From Lamellibrachia columna (Eukaryota; Annelida; Polychaeta; Sabellida; Siboglinidae): 64,000 nt of DNA. Below, piece after piece: positions 44,501-54,300 of this stretch. The stretch lies in assembly GCA_963662155.1 (NCBI GenBank), contig OY759262.1:54455490-54519489 (forward strand). The letters run 5' to 3'. The position numbers were made by a program, and so were the translations under genes. Every line of letters begins with the position of its first letter. The stretch's first letter is position 1. The notes under the pieces were generated by a model. It saw nothing but the letters and a program-made list of their open reading frames with translations. It searched no databases and was not told where the DNA came from.

Positions 44501-47500
44501 TGACTGTTTACCTCGACTTCTGCCTGGTCTCCACAGTCTCCCCCACTGCTGGCTGCAGTGTCTGCCAGGTGATGCTGCTGCTGCTGCTGTTTCTCATCCA
44601 GATGTTCCTTGATGGTCTTTACCAGTTTATCCGCCTGTGCAACAAAACATAAACAATCATAAATACAACAAGCAAAACTGATGCTTGCAATAATCATAAT
44701 AATCACACACGCATATAAACTGTACTACTGCCAAAGTCCTTGAGGTAATAATATGTTTCTTGTATGATTACTGAAATAGTGTACCTAGAAATTGTTTAAT
44801 TTGCTACAAATGCCAGAAAGGTTTCGTTAGTTTAGAACCCATTTACTATTAAATATGGTGCTTTACTTGTTGCTGTTTTGACCAATACTAGTCACTGTTT
44901 TGACCAAAGGGTGTCGCCATTTTGCATCTGTCGTCGTTCTGGTTATAACCCATACATGTGCACCCATGACTTTGCAAAGTACATACAAATTCTCAAACGA
45001 ATCTGGAATTTTTTTAGAAACAAAGACACTTTCAGACATCTGGCAGATAACCCTGTTGAAATGTGAAACTTAGCATTGCAGCGTTAACCAATGGGCTACG
45101 TCCCTACGACTTCTGGGCATGTATCAGGTGGCCAACCGTGGATGATGTTACATGTAATGTTTGAGAAGTAACTTAACTTTAATTAGCAGTTGACATGGTT
45201 GAAAAAATTTAAAAAAATTTAAATAAAAAAAATCAGATTTTTTTTATTTATTTGATTTTTTTTAAATCTGGTATACACAATGTCATAAAATATTTTACTA
45301 TCAGGCTATCTGGTGTCAATACAGCTACACAAGTGTGCGCACTTTGCGCTTTTGTATTAAAAAACACAAAACTTTGTTGATATCGATGCTTGTAAACAAT
45401 TATTTGTGTTAAATTCATATCAATCAGCAATTAAAAAAAACGGAAGTAAAAAAAATCATAAATCAATGATTTTTTTGGAGCGATTTAAAATATGATTTAA
45501 ATCAAATGATTTAAATCAAACAACCCAGGCAGTGGACCCTTCGTTGTTGGTAAGAGAGGTAATTCCTGAAAAATCTATCTGAAGTTTAGCCGGGCGCATC
45601 TATTTACCAGAAAGACGTCGACCAAGACAGGAAATGGATGATTCAGCCTATATTCACACATGGTGTGGGAAAAACTGAAAGTTCCAAGTTTCAACAGGTT
45701 TATCTGCCAGGGGTAGTGTAGTACTACTACAACCCCTGGTTAACGAGGATGAAGACGTCAGCCAGTTCCAGCAACTTGAAGAGAGAGAAAGCTGGGCAAA
45801 AAAATGGGAAGTAGATGTTGAACTGGTCACAGTTTGAGGAATCCCCTTGCTGCCATTTCAAAGTTTTGACAATTTCGTTCATCCCACGTTGCCACAGTTC
45901 ACTCAGCTGTAGAAATGAGTACCTGGCTACAGAAAGAGGTGGATATCTGTGCCAGGGATAAAGTGCACTGTTTCATGACATATGCAACAAAATTGTTGGA
46001 AGGGTGAGGGCTCAGGACTAAACTGTGGCCGGTACCCATCTAATTGGTAGGAAATAAGTAGGAACGGAGATAATGTCTTGCTGTCAATGTCACCTTGGTA
46101 TTTAAAGCTGCTTCCTCAAATGGTTCAGCCCATTGCGTATCCGGTTCATTTATGTCCAGATGTGTAGTATGTGACTAGCTTAAGTAATGCCTTTTTTCGT
46201 TTAAAGCATCAAAAGAATTGACTTCAGTCATTAGATCTGGTAAGGATAAAAATAGTGGATATCCAAAATTGTAAACACTGTGTGAGTCAATGTCGATCAT
46301 GGATTTGACTTCAATCCTGTCGCCGATCACATGACAAAGTTAAAAAAATTCACAAATCATGATTTTTTAGCATTTCAATTTTGACTTCACTCAATGCTTG
46401 AACAAGCATCGGCACTTGTCTAGAATCCGGCCCAGCCCACCTCAATTTTGCCGTTATTAACATGCAGTTTGTACAGTAACCACGCACAATGCAAACTGAA
46501 CTGCAGAACATGTAAATTATTAAACATGTTGTGCATAAAAACACATTTAATCACCTTTTTAGAAGCTCTAATTCGCATATTTAACCCGTATTGAGCCAAC
46601 ATTAAAACTGGCCAACTGGCCCTGCGCCTTTTTTGGAGGCTGTCGGGCCAGTTTCAGATCGTTTTTATCCCATTAGTCACAGCCACAGGTCACCGTTTCA
46701 ATCGCTTGTCCTTGACATCTAATCTGGCACTACAATTAAACACAAACTTCATCTCATCTGATTTTATGGTGTCGCTTCGTATAGTTGCCATCTTGTTTTG
46801 ATATGTACGAGCCTCACAAAAAATCTGAATGATGTCATTACTAGCGACGACGTGCGAACTTTTTGTGAATTGTTACAGATATAATATTGGTATATCACAG
46901 CATTTTCTTCTGCGCGACATGTATTGGCTATCGCGATACACCTTCGACATACCTATTTCATATAAACGGACTGATTCACGGACACGGATTGTCCAATAGG
47001 TATCATGACAGCGCTTAACATACATTCCAGGACCCGTTAGGGCACTGACAGCTAAGTTTACCATAACTTTGTACTTCAGTCCAAAAGTTTATATTTGAAA
47101 GAAATAAACCCAACTGTAACAGTCATAGTTATACTCATTGTCAGGTCTGGTTTGCCTGTCATATTTTCGAGTATAACTAGCTAGTTCTTATATAATACTG
47201 CATTTTAGAAAAAAATTGCGGTCAGAAAATGGTCCAAACTGCATTGCGTGTGTTTGTAACTTTGTGAGCTATGATACTAGTACATGCATTTCAGAAGGCT
47301 GGTGCAATTAGCATATTTTTTTAGACTGCAAAAAGTACAATATATGCGTTTTGTGTACCTCAATGTTTAGTAACATTATTATTATTAATGTTCTTATAAA
47401 ATATTGCGTTTTAGGTAAATCGTAGTGGTCAGATAACAGTCTGAGTTGCATAGGATTGTTTGTGTTTGTGAACGATGATACGTCCATTTCGGAAGGTTGA

Positions 47501-48939
47501 TGTGATTAGCCACGAAAAGTAGTGTATTTCATTATCTGCATTTTGTGTCTCTTAAATGATGTGGTGTGATGGAATGAACATCTTATACAACACTGAATGA
47601 CATTACACAGTCAAAATAATGAGGCCTAGTGAGGGGACACATGTATGGTCTCAAAGTACTACCAGAGGACATTCTATTGCCTAGGCCTTCCCTCCCATTT
47701 CACACAAGCCTGAACCTGACCTCAGTCAGGTTAGTGACTGCATGCCTTTTGGAAATGCCCGACAAAACTGTTCTTTCAAGTGTGATGACATCTGCAATAC
47801 ATGATTCATAAAAATATTTACTTCTATACAACAACTACACATGTATCTTATATTATGCTTATATATTTTACCCATATTATTTTACAACTGTCCTTCCCTT
47901 TGAACAAGCTTTTTGTAAAACAGTATTGGTTGCTTTCATTTGTGCGCAACGAAGAGCTCACCCTTTTGAATTCAATCCTGGTCCGGGAAATCCATTTTCT
48001 CACATACAACAGTCTCAACATTCTGACTGGAATGTGCTCACCCACCCACTAACTACGGATGAAAGCACAGTATTCCCCGCAAGTTTATTTAGAGCACAAG
48101 TTACAACTTGTTTTGAAGTCAAAGTAACCTCAGCTGGCTTATGAAATGTTACTTGCAAGAAGGTGTCAACAAAGAAATGTGCGATTACACTACAAAGCAT
48201 AAAAAGGTAGACATGACAGCAAAGCTCAACTCTTGAAGGCAACTCGGAGCAGCTGTATTTCATTTATTGATGTATCTGTCGACCCAGCACTCGCAAGTGA
48301 AAGCACCAGCACCAGCACAAACACTCGGTGTGTCTCGGCAGTGCACACAATACTTCATAGTCAGAACACACGCAAGAAGTGGAAGAGAGGAAGACGAGAT
48401 AGATGGATGAGATCAAGGTCATCATGGATGTTACCAGAAGTCACATCAATTGACATCACATCACATACGTTAACAACTAGTCGCACATATTATTTAAGAT
48501 CTTAATGTCATATCGCTATAAAATATCACAACTGTACATGCTGTACATGCTATCGTACATCAGTCTGCACGTGCTATATGAGTATATCATCTTACGACAA
48601 TTCATGGTATACGACTTTTTTACGAGAATTGAGCATTTCTGGTATATACCAGGATTGCGCCTTCAAGCTGACTTGATCCCCTGGTGTCACCAAACTAATC
48701 CTGACAAATTATTCACGCTTGAAAAAAGGACTCAACTCAAAATCAAACTGAAGTTCAAGGAACTTAGTCTGATGCAGTGGTGAAACTTGAAAGCCGCGCA
48801 GAATCTGGAAACGAAGTCGAAGGGTCCAGATATTTCACCTTACCTTCATGTTGGCCTTGACGCCAATCTTCTTTGCCAGCTTTTGTAAATCTGCATATTT
48901 CATGCGATCAAGTGTCGCCGCATCAATTGGCAATTCCAT
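35571..48939 (-). CDS. NUSAP1: NuSAP-like nucleolar and spindle-associated protein
   Basis: Microtubule-bundling spindle protein. Exons on minus strand: 48939-48844, 44634-44512, 43544-43452, 43196-42681, 42148-42089, 41571-41460, 40965-40858, 40264-40071, 39337-39073, 38248-38071, 35833-35805, 35661-35571; about 620 residues against roughly 440 in vertebrates. Evidence: an N-terminal SAP-like helix pair ([20 protein letters not shown]); [14 protein letters not shown], like the vertebrate HFKEMESIDQYIERK; a KEN box (STKENF, exon 9), fitting APC/C-controlled destruction; the conserved block [19 protein letters not shown] then [10 protein letters not shown] (exon 10); a basic C-terminus QKRRANKR. 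Exon 4 has about four [15 protein letters not shown] repeats. Phases close through exon 10. The last two exons fit each other ([10 protein letters not shown] then DQRR) only in a phase exon 10 does not supply, so one short exon is probably missing between 35834 and 38070. Confidence 0.88.
36216..37027. repeat. 37-bp tandem repeat, about 22 copies
   Basis: Units of TTGAGCTGACAGTGAACCAC and AGCCCTACTGACTGGGC with GAGCC/GAACC variation, ending in a broken half unit. It lies in the last large NUSAP1 intron. Preceding it, at 35925-36105, is the 3' half of a family D element (TTTGCACAAACGAGCTAGCC to CAGGAGGTACCATTAA). Confidence 0.95.
37223..37915. mobile_element. hAT-type MITE, copy 2 (693 bp), perfect 8-bp target duplication
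   Basis: Inverted termini CAGGGCTGGGGTCAATTCC and GGAATTGACCCCAGCCCTG are flanked on both sides by ATAATTAG. The body matches 26631-27575 closely but lacks about 230 internal bases between GCAAGCTA and ACATTAATCT. Being cleaner at the ends, it is probably the younger insertion. It lies within the same NUSAP1 intron. Confidence 0.92.
38255..38600. mobile_element. Dispersed family E, copy 2, with internal 42-bp array
   Basis: AATAATAAACTCCTATAGCG, CTCAGGGACCCAAACTCAGAG, GCGCTCAAACCAGAATCGC, then five 42-bp units (CATCAGAGCGAGGGACTGCC, GGGGATTTAGGGTGGAAGTC) and a final AAATGCAATATAAA. Family copy 1 (15985-16135) has this internal segment once. Confidence 0.8.
38355..38572. repeat. 42-bp minisatellite, 5 copies
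   Basis: Inside the family E element above; a multiple of three, hence open frames on both strands that are not genes. Confidence 0.93.
41090..41445 (-). mobile_element. Family D, near full length, reverse
   Basis: The minus strand begins CTTCTCGGTTCATTTAGCTC, ACTGCGAATCATGTTCGTTG and continues ATTGAAAGAATTACC, TTTACCGGACCTGACGG, TTTGCACAAACACGCTAAC and ends near TTAAAG. It occupies the NUSAP1 intron 40966-41459 almost completely, stopping about 15 bases from the exon at 41460. Confidence 0.65.
42682..43190 (-). CDS. NUSAP1: NUSAP1 exon 4: tandem KRRTHT repeat region
   Basis: 172-residue exon with four imperfect repeats of about 20 residues: [60 protein letters not shown]. Each carries a basic cluster followed by Ser-Pro or Thr-Pro, typical of microtubule-binding segments under CDK control. 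Frame and splice sites (43196 and 42681) are consistent with neighbouring exons in phase 0. Confidence 0.8.
43590..43872. repeat. 21-bp tandem repeat, about 13 copies
   Basis: Units of CATATGAGCGAGCTGTTACAT with small changes. It lies in NUSAP1 intron 2 (43545-44511), 45 bases from exon 3. Open frames (LLHHMSE and SYDVTAR) are artefacts. Confidence 0.95.
45185..45530. mobile_element. MITE-like block with GATTTAAATCA inverted ends
   Basis: AATCAGATTTTTTTTATTTA and its near complement AAATAAAAAAAATCAGATTT, plus GATTTAAATCAAATGATTTAAATCAAACAACCCAGG-type sequence at the right, resemble a common class of non-autonomous transposons. Termini and target duplication were not resolved. Confidence 0.4.
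46104..46400 (+). mobile_element. Family D, 5' half
   Basis: TTAAAGCTGCTTCCTCAAATG start, then CAGCCCATTGCGTATCCGG, ATTGACTTCAGTCATTAGATC, TGGATATCCAAAATTG and CGCCGATCACATGAC, matching 12151-12430. Confidence 0.7.
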
Positions 48940-49135
48940 TTGTATTGTTGTAAACAAACTCGATCAAAGCGACGTAAACAACGCAACAAACCGCGGTCGA
49001 TGGGAAACGCATTTGAATGTCGTACCAAATGATTTGATTGGTTGATTTCGTCCACGCCGCCTGATTGGTCGCACGCAGTGGTGGCGCCGCCTGGGAGTCG
49101 GTGCGACAAGTGGTGATGTTTATAAGCGGTCACTC
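48940..49135. promoter_or_regulatory. Shared promoter with paired CCAAT boxes and a CHR-like site
   Basis: Upstream of the NUSAP1 ATG, on its strand, lie two CCAAT boxes (plus-strand ATTGG at 49037-49041 and 49064-49068, 27 bases apart) followed about 20 bases nearer the gene by TTCAAA (plus TTTGAA at 49012-49017). CCAAT pairs plus a CHR element are the classic layout of G2/M genes driven by NF-Y and DREAM/MuvB. In the other direction TTTATAAG at 49119 could act for the plus-strand gene. Regulation is inferred. Confidence 0.45.
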
Positions 49136-49149
49136 GGGGCGGTTAGTTG

Positions 49150-49439
49150 GCAACTGTGGGTGACGTGTGTTGTTTGTCGCAGCTGCACAGCTGCACAGCT
49201 GCACAAACCAAGCGAGTACAAAAGCGTAACGACAGTCAGTTGACACAAACAGGATAAACGACTAATTTGCGACTGCAAAATCGGTTGACAAACTTGGATG
49301 GCTGTCGGCGCTAACTGCTTGAGACGCCGACCGTAACTTGCGTCGGGAGCCTGAGGTTCCACGCCCACGTGATGTTGACCGCGCGCTGTTTGACGTTTGC
49401 CGCCGCAGCCTGTCGATGTCACTTGGAGTAAATTGTCAG
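49150..49439 (+). other. Candidate 5' UTR exon of the SMP-domain gene
   Basis: CG-rich sequence just downstream of TTTATAAG, ending in TGTCAG|GTATGG at 49439/49440. Its intron would run to the acceptor at 51312 (TTGATCCAG), 30 bases before the coding ATG. No transcript evidence. Confidence 0.3.
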
Positions 49440-49470
49440 GTATGGTCGTTCGAGAAAGGTTGTTCAACGC

Positions 49471-49710
49471 CAGGCATGGGTTAATTTCAATTGTTAATTG
49501 AATTAACTCAATTAAGTTAATTTAATTAATTAACTTTTACAGGAAGGCACATTTTATTTAATTAATTAACTTTACCAAAAGGGCCAAGGCAAGGGCAAGG
49601 CCAAGGGGTTCATTTAATTAACAAATTCCCAATTAACTGTCCGTATAACTAACTCTGAATTAAGTGTCCATTTAACAATTGAAATTACTGGATAGTTCAC
49701 AGCCCTGTTA
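49471..49710. repeat. AATTAATTAAC-rich block with inverted ends
   Basis: GGTTAATTTCAATTGTTAATT at the left and AACAATTGAAATTACTGG at the right are inverted repeats; outer ends CAGGCATGG and CAGCCCTG recall hAT termini, but no target duplication was seen. A similar TTAATTTAATT block lies at 50870-50995. Confidence 0.4.
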
Positions 49711-50130
49711 TCGAGGCTTTTTCAGAAAGCCTGCAGTCACTATTCCAGCCACTAGCCTGAGAGAGATCAGGTTCATGTGCGTGTGAATGGGAGAGAGAAC
49801 GTCACAGAGCACATACTCTTTAGTGCCGAATAAACGTCCCTATACGCATATTTATTTGATGAAAAATGCCACCCTATACGCACCTTATTTGGCACTATAC
49901 TATTATTAAATTTAAACATTTGTGCCAGCCTATATTCTCCGATAATCATGGCAAATTATGCAGGGCATACTTTTTAGGAGAGCAATGCCTCTCACTCCCT
50001 AGCTAGCGCTAATCAATCATCCACGGACCTGATATAATTCACACAAATGTCATGTGAAACCATTTGGATAGAGTTTGTGTTGTTTTCATGTTACAAGACT
50101 ATGGCGCTTTTGTCAAATATTTCATATATA

Positions 50131-50297
50131 CAGTAGAACCTCTCTAAAGAGAGACTGAGATAAAGTAACCTGATTAAAGGGTGGCCTGAGTACAGAAGTT
50201 AGATCATCTACAGATGTGCACATCTGACAAAAAGGCTGTGATGGAGCGGCCTTTTTCCAAGGACTGGCTGCTTGGAGGGGTCCTACTTGTACTGTAA
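50131..50297. mobile_element. Possible Tc1/pogo-like MITE
   Basis: TACAGTAGAACCTCTCTAAAG on the left and, in reverse, TACAGTACAAGTAGGACCCC on the right form imperfect inverted ends bounded by TA dinucleotides. The left end resembles pogo/Tigger termini. Confidence 0.4.
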
Positions 50298-51342
50298 TTG
50301 ATCTGCAATCAATCACTGGCATGCCGCACCATTGGTGCAATGTTGTCTAAGATATGGCCCCTTTTTACAGCCTGCATGGGTCATTGGCCAAGTTTTCCAA
50401 GATCCTAGATTGAACCCTGCTTCAGTTGGAGATATTTTACAGTGCCAACTTAAATCAAAAGCATGCCAGTTCTAGTGATGCTTAAAAGATAGTGTATACA
50501 TATTTAAATGCTAGTGTGTAAAGGGGAAACCTAATGATTTAGTATAAAACACAGAACAAATAACAACTTGATGCATAGAAATGAGGTACGTAGTTGCTTT
50601 GTTTTGTTAATTTAGTGGTTGAATATAGGAAATCTTCAACCACAACTTTTTCAAACCTTAAAAAAATGAGTTTTTTTAACAAGTATCTATAAATTAAAAA
50701 TTTTTTATCAAATGCCCCATGAAGAAATGTCTTGACATGTAGATATTGTATGAACAAATCTTTTTCCTACAAAGTTACAAAACACAATCGTAGAACAAGT
50801 CGATTTTAGAACTGTTCTAAATGACATATGAAAACATTTCTACCACCACATGATTTAATTGTTATTGTTAGTTGAATTAAAATTAATTGTTAGTTTAATT
50901 TAATTGAAACGTTAATTGACCTGAGAAATGTGTGAGGTTAATTTAATTGGAGAATTTCTGAGTTAATTTAAATTTAATTAACTTTTCAGGTCAACTGTTT
51001 GGCATATGTCATGTGGTGATTGGTAACTTGAATTGTAAAGACAGTTCATTGACATGTGGCATCATTTATTAATTTAATTATGATGAAATATCAAAAGCGA
51101 CAAGTGAAAAATCGTGATGACGATGATATTGTTGATAAATAAAGTTGACATGTTCCCCGTGAAACACCGGTATGTGCAACTGATTGCAGTTAAACTCTGG
51201 CAAATGTCTATTTTTTTAAAAACCTATTACAATTAATGCAGTATGTATATTATAGTGTAAGAGAAATGTTCAGCTAACAGACACATTAAAATGTGTTTTC
51301 ATATTTGATCCAGTGAACAGAAACTCACGTCAAAAGATCAAG

Positions 51343-54300
51343 ATGAATCCCAGGCAGAACGAGAGCCCCGGCCATTCCACGCAGACATCACCATCTGCAT
51401 CAAAGAAAAACAAATCAAGGGACATGACTCGAGAGAAGACAACACGCAACTTTCGTGAGAACCAGCAGCTGAGGATATATCTGTTTGTGTCGGCGATAAT
51501 CGCAATCGCATGGGTGTTCGGCACCCTTGAGTTCTCCTTCACATACGTGTTTGGCTTGATGGCGCTGGTGTTCATAGTGTGGCGCGGCAAGGTCATGAAA
51601 CTTATCGACGAACACATCCTGCAGCAGGAAACGTTGCTGCACCGGCGGCGCGCTCTACAGCACCACGAGACGACCGAGTGGCTCAACTTCATCATCAATC
51701 GCTGGTAAGACGTGCTGAATGTGTTGTGGGCAAACTGTGTGCCCTATTCACAAGGAGAAGGCCTAATGCCATATTTATAGGCACATCTGGTTAATTAAGA
51801 ATTATTCCTGTTTTATTTTAAATGTTAATTTATTTTTCCGGCCCCGATGCATTGTTGAATATTTGCCAAATATGGACATTAATGTATATTATGTTCATTG
51901 TTACTGCAATGCTAATTATGATCCATCTAGACAGAGCTAGGTTTCATTCTCTCCTCAAACTTTATACACAAATAAAATGTACCCCTGACTAACTAGTCTA
52001 GACCAAGTGCTGCAGCATTAGATGATTGAATACTACAGGTAGTGTCAGGTGTTTGGTGCACAATGTCTAGACCAAGTGCTGCAGCATTAGATGATTGAAT
52101 ACTACAGGTAGTGTTTGGTGCACAATGTCTAGACCAAGTGCTGCAGCATTAGATGATTGAATACTACAGGTAGTATCAGGTGTTTGGTGCACAATGTCTA
52201 CACCAAGTGCTGCAGCATTAGATGATTGAATACTACAGGTAGTGTCAGGTGTTTGGTGCACAATGTCTAGGCCAAGTGCTGCAGCATTAGATGATTGAAT
52301 ACTACAGGTAGTGTCAGGTGCTTGGTGCACAATGTCTAGACCAAGTGCTGCAGCATTAGATGATTGAATACTACAGGTAGTGTCAGATGTTTGGTGCACA
52401 ATGTCTAGACCAAGTGCTGCAGCATTAGATGATTGAATACTACAGGTAGTGTCAGGTGTTTGGTGCACAATGTCTAGACCAAGTGCTGCAGCATTAGATG
52501 ATTGAATACTACAGGTAGTGTCAGATGTTTGGTGCACAATGTCTAGACCAAGTGCTGCAGCATTAGATGATTGAATACTACAGGTAGTATCAGGTGTTTG
52601 GTGCACAATGTCTAGACCAAGTGCTGCAGCATTAGATGATTGAATACTACAGGTAGTGTCAGGTGTTTGGTGCACAATGTCTAGACCAAGTGCTGCAGCA
52701 TTAGATGATTGAATACTACAGGTAGTGTCAGGTGTTTGGTGCACAATGTCTAGACCAAGTGCTGCAGCATTAGATGGTTGAATACTACAGGTAGTGTCAG
52801 ATGTTTGGTGCACAACGTCTAGACCAAGTGCTGCAGCATTAGATGATTGAATACTACAGGTAGTGTCAGGTGTTTGGTGCACAATGTCTAGACCAAGTGC
52901 TGCAGCATTAGATGATTGAATACTACAGGTAGTGTCAGGTGCTTGGTGCACAATGTCTAGACCAAGTGCTGCAGCATTAGATGATTGAATACTACAGGTA
53001 GTGTCAGATGTTTGGTGCACAATGTCTAGACCAAGTGCTGCAGCATTAGATGATTGAATACTACAGGTAGTGTCAGGTGTTTGGTGCACAATGTCTAGAC
53101 CAAGTGCTGCAGCATTAGATGATTGAATACTACAGGTAGTGTCAGATGTTTGGTGCACAATGTCTAGACCAAGTGCTGCAGCATTAGATGATTGAATACT
53201 ACAGGTAGTATCAGGTGTTTGGTGCACAATGTCTAGACCAAGTGCTGCAGCATTAGATGATTGAATACTACAGGTAGTGTCAGGTGTTTGGTGCACAATG
53301 TCTAGACCAAGTGCTGCAGCATTAGATGGTTGAATACTACAGGTAGTGTCAGATGTTTGGTGCACAACGTCTAGACCAAGTGCTGCAGCATTAGATGATT
53401 GAATACTACAGGTAGTGTCAGGTGTTTGGTGCACAACGTCTAGACCAAGTGCTGCAGCATTAGATGATTGAATACTACAGGTAGTGTCAGGTGTTTGGTG
53501 CACAATGTCTAGACCAAGTGCTGCAGCATTAGATGATTGAATACTACAGGTAGTGTCAGGTGTTTGGTGCACAACGTCTAGACCAAGTGCTGCAGCATTA
53601 GATGATTGAATACTACAGGTAGTGTCAGGTGTTTGGTGCACAACGTCTAGACCAAGTGCTGCAGCATTAGATGATTGAATACTACAGGTAGTGTCAGATG
53701 TTTGGTGCACAACGTCTAGACCAAGTGCTGCAGCATTAGATGATTGAATACTACAGGTAGTGTCAGATGTTTGGTGCACAACGTCTAGACCAAGTGCTGC
53801 AGCATTAGATGATTGAATACTACAGGTAGTGTCAGGTGTTTGGTGCACAACGTCTAGACCAAGTGCTGCAGCATTAGATGATTGAATACTACAGGTAGTG
53901 TCAGGTGTTTGGTGCACAACGTCTAGACCAAGTGCTGTAGCATTAGATGGTTGAATACTACAGGTAGTGTCAGATGTTTGGTGCACAAATTGATTTATGT
54001 TATGCGTTAGTCTTCCACAGGTCTATATAAATTTTTCAGTTTGACCTAGAAGAAATTGGTTAGTTACATAATGAAACAAATAGATATATAAACTACTCAT
54101 ATAAACTACTCATTATGAGTCAATATGATACATGCTAAACAATCTCTGACAAGTGGCATCTATCTATCATATATATTGGAGTGCTAGCAAAGTTTAGTAG
54201 GTCATGAGGACCCAGTATATATACCATTAACTAAACACAGGCGATTATCATTGTCCAGTGGCGCCAGGCATTTCAGTAAGAAATGCTCATGAATGCTACT

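Larger units (their letters stand above)
44635..48843. other. NUSAP1 intron 1 (4.2 kb)
   Basis: No exon recognised. It contains a MITE-like AT palindrome block at 45185-45530 and a family D 5' half at 46104-46400. The rest is unassigned. A purine-rich stretch at 48360-48420 encodes a basic peptide in one frame but has no recognisable homology. Confidence 0.5.

Noticed and set aside
51330..51698. 122-codon minus frame opposite the SMP exon
   Set aside because: Shadow of a real exon on the plus strand with membrane segments, splice donor and matching second exon.
52067..53986. 639-codon minus frame of 23-residue repeats as a secreted repeat protein
   Set aside because: Pure 69-bp tandem repeat; substitutions are not biased to silent sites; no signal peptide or unique ends.
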